64,000 bases of DNA from Oscillospiraceae bacterium (GTDB taxonomy: Bacteria > Bacillota > Clostridia > Oscillospirales > Ruminococcaceae). Made by a program: the position numbers and the translations under genes. The notes beneath the pieces were generated by a model. That model was not told the DNA's origin and searched no databases. It worked only from the letters and a program-made list of their open reading frames with translations. Location: positions 1-64,000 of the forward strand of contig JAAVYW010000008.1 in assembly GCA_022791315.1 (NCBI GenBank), in the 5' to 3' direction. Below are positions 8,993-17,460 of the stretch, in pieces; the first letter of the stretch is position 1, and the number at the start of each line of letters is the position of its first letter.

Positions 8993-10033
8993 CTAGGCCA
9001 CCAGCTTGACGATTTTTTTGACGCTGTAGCGGTTGACCGCGTCCTGATTGGTGGTGTAGGACGCCGGGTCTTGGAGGGCGGCCAGCTTGGACTGAAACTC
9101 CTCGTCTTTCATGTTGCTTAAAAGGCCGTCCCGGTTCAGGTCTAAATCGGCGGCATCGGACAGGACATCGTAGCGGGCAATGAGATAGACCCGGCCTTCT
9201 GTGGTGAAGACCTCGGGCGTATCGTAGGGCATGGAGAAGGCCTTCTCAATCAGGGGCATATCCTGGTTGTCCTCGGAGGTTTGGAGGTAGTTCACGTTGC
9301 GGCGCTCGTCCGTGGTGTCCACGGTGCGGCCCTTGCTCTCGTTATAGGCGTCAATGACGGCGTCCAGGGTGGTGCCGGCTTTCACCTGGTCCAGATAGCC
9401 GTTGACCTGGGCTATGGCCTGCTCCTGGGTGAGGGAGGTGTCGTCCTCGGCCTTTTCCTCCCCTTCGGCGGGCTCTTTGTACTCCACGTAGAGGTATTTC
9501 ATCTTGGCGTAGTTGGCGGAGAAATAGGATTTGAGCTCCTCTTCGGGCACCTCAAACTGGCCGCCAGGGCCATAGTAGGCGTGGAAAATCTCGTTTTGCT
9601 TATAGGCGTTGGCTACGATTTCCCGATAGGAGTCCTGGGAGATGCCTGCCTTTTCGTAGATGGCGCCGTAGTAGGCCCACATCTGGGCCATCAGGCTATC
9701 CACGTTGGAGAGGGTGCTCTCATCTAAGGAGAGGCCAAGGCGTTCAAACTCCTGTTCGGTGGCCATGAAATCGGCGAAACCGTCCATGGCCTCTTTGGCA
9801 ATCCACTCCTCGGCGGGGACATCCTCCACCGTCTGTTTCAGCACGTCCTTGCTCATGTCCTCCACCTGGTAGAAGGCGGATTGATAGGCCTGGACGATGT
9901 AGTAGATGTAGACGCCGGCGCTCACCTGCCGGCCATCGTACTTGGCAACCCAGCTGGTATCTGACAGGCTGCACCCGCTCATGGTACACAGCGCGGCCAG
10001 GGCCAGCACAAACGCAGTTAGTTTCTTTATCAT
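8993..10033 (-). CDS. PrsA/SurA-like lipoprotein foldase
   Basis: Predicted lipoprotein of 346 residues, probably an extracytoplasmic folding factor. The N-terminus is a lipoprotein signal peptide: MIKK, a hydrophobic run, then lipobox MSGC with the lipid-bearing Cys near residue 21. The rest resembles the SurA_N/parvulin arrangement of clostridial PrsA-like proteins, with an N-terminal helical region and a C-terminal rotamase-like segment (about 175-300). The rotamase motif is degenerate, so isomerase activity is uncertain. I start at the ATG at 10033, which has GGAG 8 nt upstream. A homologue in this position after mfd is common in Firmicutes. Confidence 0.75.
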   Translation of the reverse strand: MIKKLTAFVLALAALCTMSGCSLSDTSWVAKYDGRQVSAGVYIYYIVQAYQSAFYQVEDMSKDVLKQTVEDVPAEEWIAKEAMDGFADFMATEQEFERLGLSLDESTLSNVDSLMAQMWAYYGAIYEKAGISQDSYREIVANAYKQNEIFHAYYGPGGQFEVPEEELKSYFSANYAKMKYLYVEYKEPAEGEEKAEDDTSLTQEQAIAQVNGYLDQVKAGTTLDAVIDAYNESKGRTVDTTDERRNVNYLQTSEDNQDMPLIEKAFSMPYDTPEVFTTEGRVYLIARYDVLSDAADLDLNRDGLLSNMKDEEFQSKLAALQDPASYTTNQDAVNRYSVKKIVKLVA

Positions 10034-10110
10034 ATGAAGCGCTCCATTACACCGGGGAACCCCCGGCACCGTTTTTCCGGCAAACGGCCTGCCGAATTTT
10101 TGCTTTCCCT

Positions 10111-10139
10111 ATTATACACTGAATTGTCAAAAAAGTCCA
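10111..10139 (-). promoter_or_regulatory. Promoter of PrsA-like lipoprotein gene
   Basis: On the minus strand TGGACT (10134-10139) and TATAAT (10111-10116) are separated by 17 bp. The lipoprotein gene therefore need not depend on read-through from mfd. Confidence 0.6.
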
Positions 10140-10403
10140 GCAAATTTCATTTTTCGCGGGGGTGTGAGGGGAGGAATTAGACCAATAATTGACATTAGAC
10201 ACAATTTAGGGGGGAAGGGAGTGGGGAAGATTTTTGAGCAATAGAGAAGCTAAACGAGAACCAACCCGCTAACGCACCGCGCCAAGGCGACCTAACGTAG
10301 GGGCCGCACCGAGCCCGCTTCACCTGGCCTTGTCACTGCTAAAAGTGGGAGAACGATGACTTCCGGAGCGTCCGCCGACATCCGAGTGACCTCTACCGAC
10401 ACC

Positions 10404-10880
10404 GCCAAATCTGTATAGGAGCTTTGCTCCTATACAGATTGTACATAGGGGCAAAAGCCCTATGGGCCTTTCGCTTCCTTGCGGCAAGGCAAGGAACCAG
10501 GCCAACGGAGGTTGGCCTTTGCCTGCTCGGTGCGGGAACCGACAAGACTGGGCTGAGATGGAGACTGGGCCTGTTTGCCTGTCGGCAAAGGCGGCGAGAG
10601 GGTGGGATGTGATGGCGATAGAGGGGAACTTGGTGGAGGGCGGCTTGTTAGCTGGGTATGCAGGCTGGGCTTGCTATCGATACGCCGCCCCTTAGAGGGG
10701 GATTTCGCTCATTGCGGTGAGCGACGGGGGCTTTGCCCCTCAACAAAGTCAAGCCTATGGCTTGACTTTCAAGAATCGCCTTGCGATTCTTGCCAGACCA
10801 ACGCAGTTGGTCTTCACCACCCTTTGGAAAGGTGTGGACAAGGCCAGCTTTGCTGGCCCGGAAGCTTTAGTTTGCCTACG
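10404..10880 (+). repeat. Multi-hairpin intergenic element, long copy R1
   Basis: The 878 bp between the lipoprotein gene and mfd hold no convincing gene. They contain a series of adjacent perfect or near-perfect inverted repeats. A 15-bp stem AATCTGTATAGGAGC has loop TTT (10408-10440). AGGCCAAC has a 4-nt loop (10499-10518), and GGGGGC has loop TTT (10726-10740). AAAGTCAAGCC has loop TAT (10745-10769) and CAAGAATCGC has loop CTT (10770-10792). AGACCAAC has loop GCA (10795-10813) and GGCCAGC has loop TTT. The part from about 10560 to 10855 aligns with a second copy at 27495-27780. The stretch 10200-10400 has no feature I can name. Confidence 0.8.
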
Positions 10881-10911
10881 GCGCGATAGACCCAAGCGGG
10901 AAAAACGCCAA

Positions 10912-13900
10912 TTATGAGGGGGTTGCAGGGGAAGACTGCTGTTCCATAGTTTCCAGCATCAGGCGCATGGCGTCCAGTGGGCTCTCGTTTTGCTTGAGTT
11001 TGAGAGCCAAATAGGGTTTGCTGCCGGCATTCACCAGAACGCGGGGTTTGAGGGCGGCGGCAGTTTTCACAGCCAGTTCCATGTCCAGCTGTTCAGGGAC
11101 AAAGAGAAGGGAACCGCTGCGTTCACAGATTTCCCGCAGGCCTAGGGCAGAGGCAGAGCCACGCAGGCGGGCCACTTCTGCCAGGCCATAGACTGATTGA
11201 GGGGGTTCGCCAAAGCGGTCGATGAGCTCGTCCACTACGTCGCCCACGTCCTCCTCGCTCTGGATGGCGGCGATTTTCTTGTACACGTCAATGCGCTGGG
11301 CAAGGTCTTCGATGTAGCTCTCGGGGATGTGGGCTTCCAGCGCCACGTCGATGAGGCATTCCTCTGCTTTGCGCTTGGGGGCTTCCCCCTTGCGCTCGGC
11401 AATGGCCTCGGAGAGGAGCTTGACATACATATCGTAGCCCACAGCTTCCATGTGGCCGTGTTGGCGTGCGCCCAGGATGCTGCCCGCGCCCCGGATTTCC
11501 AGGTCCCGCAGGGCGATGCGGAAGCCGGAGCCGAACTTGGTGAATTCCCGGATGGCCTCCAGCCGTTTAGCAGCTACTTCCGTTAGGGTTTTTCCCGGAC
11601 GGAAGGTGAAATATGCAAAGGCCCGCCGGTTGCTGCGGCCAATGCGGCCCCGCAGCTGGTAGAGCTGGGAGAGGCCGAAGTAATCGGCGTCTTCCACTAT
11701 CATGGTATTGCAGTTGGGCACGTCTACACCGGTCTCGATGATGGTGGTGCAGACCAGGATGTCAATTTCGTGGTCGATGAGCTGCCGCCAGACCTCGGAG
11801 AGGCGCTCTTCCCCCATTTTACCGTGGGCGGTGACAATGCGGGCCTCGGGCAGCAGGCGGGCCAGGGTGGCGGCCCGCTGGTCGATGGTCTCGATGCGGT
11901 TGTGGATGTAGTACACCTGGCCGCCCCGGCGCAGCTCCTTGCGGATGGCCTCGGCCAGGATGCCGTAGTCGTGTTCCGTGACATAGGTCTGGACCGGGTA
12001 GCGGTCGCCGGGGGCCTCTTCAATGACCGACATGTCCCGGATGCCGGACATAGCCATATTCAAAGTGCGGGGGATGGGGGTCGCCGAAAGGGTGAGCATA
12101 TCAATGTCAGGATAGAGGGCCTTGAATTTCTCCTTGTGGGCCACCCCGAAGCGCTGTTCCTCGTCTACGATGGCGAGGCCCAGGTTTTTGAAGGTCACGT
12201 CCTTCTGCACCAGGCGGTGGGTGCCCACTACAATGTCCACCTCGCCGGTTTTGAGCCTGCGGATGACCTTCTCCTGGTACTTGGGGGAGCGGAAACGGGA
12301 GAGCAGCTCTACCTGGATGGGGAAGCCCTCAAACCGCTTGGCCATGGTCTGGTAGTGCTGCCAGGCCAGGATGGTGGTGGGCACCAGGATAACCACTTGC
12401 TTGGAATCCATCACCGCCTTGAAGGCGGCGCGCAGGGCCACCTCGGTCTTGCCAAAGCCCACGTCGCCGCAGAGGAGGCGGTCCATGGGGGAGGGGCGCT
12501 CCATATCGTGCTTGATTTCCTGGACACAGCGCAGCTGGTCCTCTGTCTCGTCGTAGGGGAAGCGGTCCTCAAAGTCGTTCTGCCAGTCGGTGTCCGGGGC
12601 GAAGGCAAAGCCGGGGGCCTGCATCCGGGCGGCATAGATTTTGATGAGCTCGTCCGCCATATCGGCCACGGCCTTTTTTACCCGGGTCTTGGTTTTCTGC
12701 CAATCGGCGCTGTTTAAGCGGTTGAGGCGGATGGCACTGTCTTCCTTGGGGCCGATGTATTTGGACACCATGTCCAGCTGGGTGACCGGGACATAGAGCA
12801 CATCGCTGGCGGCATAGCGGATTTTGATATAGTCCTTGACAACCCCGTGGAGGTCGATTTTGTGGATGCCGTCAAAGACGCCGATGCCGTGGGCGGTGTG
12901 TACCACGTAGTCGCCGGGGGTGAGGTCGGAAAGGCCGCTGATTTTTTCCCCTAAGCCCTTCTTTTTGGCCTTTTTCCGGTGGGAGGTGGTCTGGGATTTG
13001 CCGTGGGTAATCAGGGCGATTTTGGCGTGGGGGTACTCAAACCCGGCGGAGAGATACCCCTCCATCACATACACCCGGCCGGGGGAGAAGGAGGTGATTT
13101 CACTCACATAGTCGGCGCGGATACCCTTTTGCTGCAAGTCATAGGCCACCGAACGGGCGGTTTTCGAGGTGCCCGCCAGGAGCACCACGGAGTACTCCCG
13201 CTCTAAGAGGGACTCCAAATCCTCTAAAAGGGTGGAGAGCTGGCCGCTCCAATAGGAGAGCTGCACGGCTTGAAGGTTTACCGCCGTGCGCACCGGCATG
13301 TCGATGACCCGGGTGAAGGTCTCCAGGAAGAGGGGGGCGGCCAGGCGGATACGGTCGGCCAGCTCCTCTTCGGGCATCAGGAAGGAGTCCATGCCCTTGG
13401 CTAGGAGGCCGTCTTCCAGCAGGAACTGGATGTCCTCGGACATCTGCCAGGACACGGCGCGGGCCGATTCCTTGACACTGACATACTCCGAGACCATCAG
13501 CGGCAGGTCTTCCATGTAGTCGAGGAGGGTTTCGGGGCGGTCGTAACAGAGGGAGAGATAGCGGTCCATGGAGCCGGCGGGCTGGCCGGCCTCCAGGCGG
13601 TCGATGTCCTTTTGCAGGTTCTCCCGCACCTGGGGGGCGTTTTTGGTGCGCAGGCCCTTGAGCTTGGCGCGGATTTTCTCCGCCAGCTGGGTGGGGGAGT
13701 CGCAGAGCAATTCCCCGGCCGGGATGATTTTCACGGTCTCTACCCGGTCGGTGCGGCGTTGGGTTTCCAGGTCAAAATAGGAGAGGGTGTCGATTTCATC
13801 GCCCCAGAATTCCGCCCGGACAGGGGCGGGGGAGCCGGGGGGATAGAAATCCACGATACCGCCCCGGAGGGAGAACTGGGAGGCCCCCTCAACCTGGGGA

Positions 13901-14397
13901 CGGCTGACATAGCCCGCCCAGAACAGCTTTTGTACCAGCCCTTCCGGGGTGATACCCTCCCCCTGGGAGAGGGTGAAGGTGCGCCGGCGCAGCTCGTTTT
14001 GGGGCATGGTGTACTGCATGGCGGCCTCTACGCTGCACACTACAATGGTATCGGGGTCATTGCACACTGCGTCCAGCACTGCAAGGCGCAGCTGCTCGTA
14101 TTCCCTTGAGCCGCTGTCCATATCCCGGAACTGGTAGTCCCGTGCGGGATAGAGGCGGGCCAGGGGACGGCCTGCAAAGGTATTGATGTCCTCTGCGATA
14201 CGGGCGGCAGCGGCCTCGTCGTGGGTGAGCACCAACGCGCCCGAGCTTAAATCGTGGGCGCAGAGGGAGTAAATCACATGGGATTTGTGGATATGGGACA
14301 GCCCAATCATGCAGGCGGGCATCCCGCCGTTTTCATAGGCTGCCACGATGGAACGGTATTCAGGGACATTTTCCAGGATGGTTGAATATGCCTTCAT
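10912..14397 (-). CDS. mfd: Transcription-repair coupling factor
   Basis: Mfd is a DNA translocase that displaces stalled RNA polymerase and recruits UvrA for strand-specific repair. The 1161-residue length matches the family. Order of domains: UvrB-homology region (1-330), RNA-polymerase-interacting CarD-like domain around LTPGDYVVHTAHGIGVFDGI (about 485-505), RecG/PcrA-like translocase motor with Walker A GDVGFGKTE (about 634), DEEQ box (about 737) and SATPIPRTL (about 768), then the C-terminal TRCF domain that inhibits UvrA binding. AAGGAAGG precedes the ATG. The gene order glmU-pth-mfd-prsA-like is conserved in many Firmicutes. The multi-hairpin element R1 begins directly after its stop codon. 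Confidence 0.97.
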   Translation of the reverse strand: MKAYSTILENVPEYRSIVAAYENGGMPACMIGLSHIHKSHVIYSLCAHDLSSGALVLTHDEAAAARIAEDINTFAGRPLARLYPARDYQFRDMDSGSREYEQLRLAVLDAVCNDPDTIVVCSVEAAMQYTMPQNELRRRTFTLSQGEGITPEGLVQKLFWAGYVSRPQVEGASQFSLRGGIVDFYPPGSPAPVRAEFWGDEIDTLSYFDLETQRRTDRVETVKIIPAGELLCDSPTQLAEKIRAKLKGLRTKNAPQVRENLQKDIDRLEAGQPAGSMDRYLSLCYDRPETLLDYMEDLPLMVSEYVSVKESARAVSWQMSEDIQFLLEDGLLAKGMDSFLMPEEELADRIRLAAPLFLETFTRVIDMPVRTAVNLQAVQLSYWSGQLSTLLEDLESLLEREYSVVLLAGTSKTARSVAYDLQQKGIRADYVSEITSFSPGRVYVMEGYLSAGFEYPHAKIALITHGKSQTTSHRKKAKKKGLGEKISGLSDLTPGDYVVHTAHGIGVFDGIHKIDLHGVVKDYIKIRYAASDVLYVPVTQLDMVSKYIGPKEDSAIRLNRLNSADWQKTKTRVKKAVADMADELIKIYAARMQAPGFAFAPDTDWQNDFEDRFPYDETEDQLRCVQEIKHDMERPSPMDRLLCGDVGFGKTEVALRAAFKAVMDSKQVVILVPTTILAWQHYQTMAKRFEGFPIQVELLSRFRSPKYQEKVIRRLKTGEVDIVVGTHRLVQKDVTFKNLGLAIVDEEQRFGVAHKEKFKALYPDIDMLTLSATPIPRTLNMAMSGIRDMSVIEEAPGDRYPVQTYVTEHDYGILAEAIRKELRRGGQVYYIHNRIETIDQRAATLARLLPEARIVTAHGKMGEERLSEVWRQLIDHEIDILVCTTIIETGVDVPNCNTMIVEDADYFGLSQLYQLRGRIGRSNRRAFAYFTFRPGKTLTEVAAKRLEAIREFTKFGSGFRIALRDLEIRGAGSILGARQHGHMEAVGYDMYVKLLSEAIAERKGEAPKRKAEECLIDVALEAHIPESYIEDLAQRIDVYKKIAAIQSEEDVGDVVDELIDRFGEPPQSVYGLAEVARLRGSASALGLREICERSGSLLFVPEQLDMELAVKTAAALKPRVLVNAGSKPYLALKLKQNESPLDAMRLMLETMEQQSSPATPS

Positions 14398-14560
14398 GCT
14401 GGGCCTTCCTTTTCATGACGTTTCCGGACAGTCAAATCAATCTTTGATTGCCCGGGGGTATGTTCTGGGCATTTTGCTGCGCGGGATTGGAATGCGCCTG
14501 CAAAGCAGATATTTGCCTGCGGGCGCAGGGGATGGGGGAGGGTTTTCTATGGGAGCGCCG

Positions 14561-15052
14561 CTATTCTGTGAGCAGGGGGCGGCGCTTGGCGGTGAGGGTA
14601 TCGGCCCGCAGGGCCAGGACTGTGGTGCCCGCCAGGGCCTGGGGCTCAAAACCGCCGAAGGAATCCCCGGCGTAGTGGCGCATCAGGTGGGCGAGGGCGG
14701 CCTCCTTGGCCTTTGTATCTTCCAGGACCTCCACTTTGCCCCAGCCGATGACGCTCTCGAAGCCCGTGCCCCAGCGGCAGGCGGTTTCCCCGGGGATGAG
14801 GCCTAGGGGGCGGCTCACCTCGAAACAGGCGGCAGGGGTTTGGCGCAGGATATCCAGCTTGCGGCCCTTGGGGGCACAGTGGAAATAGAGGGTGAGAATA
14901 TCGTTTTCCCAGGAAAAGCCAAAGCTCAGGGGCACCACATAGGGCTGCTGCCCGTCGTAGAGCCCCAGGCGGCAGGTGTCGCAGGCGGCCAGGATGGCGG
15001 TAATTTCCGCCTGGCCGGTGACTTCCCGGTCAGCGCGTCTCATTTGGTACAT
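14561..15052 (-). CDS. Pyridoxamine 5'-phosphate oxidase-fold flavoprotein (NimA-like)
   Basis: Small cytoplasmic protein of 163 residues with the split-barrel FMN-binding fold. The N-terminal MRRADREVTG..EITAIL and the central YVVPLSFGF followed by LYFHCAPKGRKLDIL match the NimA/5-nitroimidazole-reductase-like branch of the PNPOx superfamily. The conserved His in LYFHCA is the flavin-site residue of that branch. AGGAG lies 9 nt before the ATG. It sits between pth (16 bp upstream) and mfd (163 bp downstream), an unusual insertion in an otherwise conserved housekeeping block. The substrate is unknown. Confidence 0.8.
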   Translation of the reverse strand: MYQMRRADREVTGQAEITAILAACDTCRLGLYDGQQPYVVPLSFGFSWENDILTLYFHCAPKGRKLDILRQTPAACFEVSRPLGLIPGETACRWGTGFESVIGWGKVEVLEDTKAKEAALAHLMRHYAGDSFGGFEPQALAGTTVLALRADTLTAKRRPLLTE

Positions 15053-15068
15053 GTTGTATTCTCCTATC

Positions 15069-15674
15069 CTATGAATTAAACCGGTTCATGGCCTCTTCGG
15101 TGTTGTCCTGTATCATCAGCTCCAGGGCCTGGGCAGCCTTGTCGATGGCCTCTTCCAGCAGCTTGCCCTCCTCTTTTGTGAAGCGGGAGAGCACCCAGTC
15201 GGCCAGGTCCATTTCCGGGTGGGGCTTTTTGCCCACCCCCAGCTTGATGCGGGGGAACTGGTCGCTGCCGGTGAGATAGAGGATGCTCTTGATGCCGTTG
15301 TGCCCCCCGTCGGAGCCCTTGCGCCGGATGCGCAGGCGGCCCACGTCCAGGGAGATGTCGTCGTAGAGCACTATCACCTTTTCCATGGGGATTTTATAGA
15401 ACTGTGCTGCGTCCCGCAGGGCCTCGCCGCTGGCGTTCATAAAGGTCTGGGGCTTTATGAGCACCACCTTTTTCCCGGCGATTTGCCCGGTACCGTAGAG
15501 GGACTTGAATTTCAGGGACTTCACCCGGATGCCCGCCCGCGCTGCGATTTCGTCCAAGGCTAGGAAGCCGGCGTTGTGGCGGGTGAAGGCATACTGCTCG
15601 CCGGGGTTGCCCAGGCCTGCAATCAGATAGTCAAATCCGGAGGAGGGGGATTCCTCCCGCTTTGAGAAAAACAT
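15069..15674 (-). CDS. pth: Peptidyl-tRNA hydrolase
   Basis: Releases peptides from peptidyl-tRNA that drops off ribosomes. The 201-residue protein shows IAGLGNPGEQYAFTRHNAGF with the substrate-binding Asn and the catalytic His of RHNAGF. YDDISLDVGRLRIRRKGSDG includes the catalytic Asp and GGHNGIKSI the second conserved Asn. I start at the ATG at 15674, which is preceded by GAGGAGG; the open frame extends further upstream but overlaps glmU. There is a 13-bp gap after glmU, so the two are co-transcribed. Confidence 0.96.
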   Translation of the reverse strand: MFFSKREESPSSGFDYLIAGLGNPGEQYAFTRHNAGFLALDEIAARAGIRVKSLKFKSLYGTGQIAGKKVVLIKPQTFMNASGEALRDAAQFYKIPMEKVIVLYDDISLDVGRLRIRRKGSDGGHNGIKSILYLTGSDQFPRIKLGVGKKPHPEMDLADWVLSRFTKEEGKLLEEAIDKAAQALELMIQDNTEEAMNRFNS

Positions 15675-15687
15675 GGGGGTTCCTCCT

Positions 15688-17055
15688 CTATTTCTTCTTC
15701 CAGTATTCTGCGGCCCAGCCCTCTTTCGCCACCTGGCGGCCCCGGGCAATGGCCAAGGCGTCGGCGTCCACGTCCTGGGTGATGGTGGAGCCTGCGGCAA
15801 TAAAGGCCCCCTGGCCCACTGTGACAGGGGCCACCAGGTTGGTGTTGCAGCCGATGAAGGCGTTGTCCCCCACCACGGTGCGGTACTTGGCCTTGCCGTC
15901 GTAGTTGCAGGTGATGCAGCCGCCGCCGAAGTTGATGCCCTTGCCGATGTCGCTGTCGCCGATATAGGTGAGATGGGCCAGGCTTGTCTTTTCCCCGATG
16001 GTGGAGTTCTTAATCTCTACAAAGTCCCCCACCTTGACCCGGTCTTCCAGCACAGAGCCGGGGCGCAGGTGGCAATAGGGGCCCACTTTGACATCGCTGC
16101 CAATGGTGCTCTCGGTCATCTGGCTGGCGTTGAAGACCGAGCGGTTGCCGATGGTGCTGTCAATGACTACCGAGCCGGGGCCCACCACGCAGCCGGCTCC
16201 GATTTTGCTCTTGCCCCGCAGGATAGTGCCGGGGAGGATAAGGGTGTCGGGGCCAATCTCCACATCGGGGGAGATGAGGACGCCGTCTAAGTTCACAAAC
16301 TCCACCCCGTTTTCCATGTGGCGGCGGATAACCGCCTGCCGGGCCGTCTCATTGAGCTGGTAGAGGCCCCAGCGGTCATTGGCGCCCAGGACAATACTGG
16401 GGTTTTCGCTGCAAAAGGCAGTGACAGCATGCCCCTGGGAGAGCAGCCAGGAGAGGGTGTCGGTGAGGTAATATTCCCCCTGGGCGTTGTTGGGGCGCAG
16501 GGCCTCCAGCGCCTTTGCCAGCAGGGGGGAGGAGAACCAGAAGGCGCTGCTGCTGATTTCCCGGATGGCCTTTTGCCCCGGGGTGGCGTCCCGCTCCTCT
16601 ACAATGCCTGCAACACGCCCGTTTTCCCGCAGGATGCGGCCGTAGCCGGTGGGGGTCTCCACCTGGGCTGTGATGACGCAGGCGGCGGCCCCGCTCTCCC
16701 GGAACAGCTGATAGGAGCCCTGGATGGTGGCGGCGTCCAGGAAAGGCGCGTCCCCGGCCAGCACCAGCACGGAATCATAGCGGGAGAAGAAGGGGAGCGC
16801 CATCTTGGCCGCATGGCCGGTGCCCAGGCGCTCCGGCTGCAGGGCGGTCTCGCTGCGGCCGGAGAGGAGGGCCTCCAGCGCCGGGCTGTCCCCTGCCGTG
16901 ACGGTGCAGACGTTGGGGACGCCGGCCTGCTCCACGGTATCCAGCACCCAGGAAACCATGGGCTTGAAGAGCACCTCTTTCAGGGCCTTGGGGGAATCAG
17001 ATTTCATGCGGGTGCCCTTGCCCGCTGCCAAAATCACCGCACAGGTCTTTTCCAT
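15688..17055 (-). CDS. glmU: Bifunctional UDP-GlcNAc pyrophosphorylase / GlcN-1-P acetyltransferase
   Basis: Makes UDP-N-acetylglucosamine for peptidoglycan from glucosamine-1-phosphate, acetyl-CoA and UTP. The N-terminal pyrophosphorylase domain starts with LAAGKGTRMKSDSPKAL. The C-terminal domain is a left-handed beta helix of hexapeptide repeats ending in HLTYIGDSDIG and NFGGGCITCNYDGK, which form the acetyltransferase site. I prefer the ATG at 17055 (455 residues) because AAAGGA lies 8 nt upstream; the ATG at 17064 would overlap the ribosome-binding site. It is the first gene of the pth-mfd block. Confidence 0.96.
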   Translation of the reverse strand: MEKTCAVILAAGKGTRMKSDSPKALKEVLFKPMVSWVLDTVEQAGVPNVCTVTAGDSPALEALLSGRSETALQPERLGTGHAAKMALPFFSRYDSVLVLAGDAPFLDAATIQGSYQLFRESGAAACVITAQVETPTGYGRILRENGRVAGIVEERDATPGQKAIREISSSAFWFSSPLLAKALEALRPNNAQGEYYLTDTLSWLLSQGHAVTAFCSENPSIVLGANDRWGLYQLNETARQAVIRRHMENGVEFVNLDGVLISPDVEIGPDTLILPGTILRGKSKIGAGCVVGPGSVVIDSTIGNRSVFNASQMTESTIGSDVKVGPYCHLRPGSVLEDRVKVGDFVEIKNSTIGEKTSLAHLTYIGDSDIGKGINFGGGCITCNYDGKAKYRTVVGDNAFIGCNTNLVAPVTVGQGAFIAAGSTITQDVDADALAIARGRQVAKEGWAAEYWKKK

Positions 17056-17369
17056 CGAATTCATCCTTTCAAATCAACACAAGTTCCCCGTCAAGGGGGA
17101 GCCTTGGCAGGTTTTCTAGTACAATATTTACCCAGCGATAGCGGCGCCGTGAGGGCGGGGAAGAGGGGAGCGCCAAGAAAAGAAGACGCTGCCCTTTGTT
17201 CCAAAAGAAACTTGAATAAATTGCCATTTTTGGGGCTATGTTGGGGACGGGAGAAACCCGTACCACCCCATTGTAACGATTTTCCGCCGTTTTGCAAGGG
17301 GAAAGTGGGCGGGGAAGGCCCTCTTTTGGAAAGTTTTTTCAAATTTTTTTGAAAATTTCTGAAAATAGC

Positions 17370-17398
17370 TGGAAATTGTAGGACAGCTTTGTTATAAT
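17370..17398 (+). promoter_or_regulatory. Promoter of ppdK
   Basis: TGGAAA (17370-17375) and a perfect TATAAT (17393-17398) are 17 bp apart, within an A/T-rich tract containing short inverted repeats. The 405-bp spacer 17056-17460 holds this promoter and presumably a divergent one for glmU; I see no gene in it. Confidence 0.7.
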
Positions 17399-17460
17399 AG
17401 AAAAGGTCGTAAGGGACTTTATCTTTACGTTGGACACAAAAATCAGGAGGTAGATTTCTA

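Noticed and set aside
10404..10880. CRISPR array
   Set aside because: The repeats are different hairpins without a constant repeat or regular spacers, and no cas gene is present.
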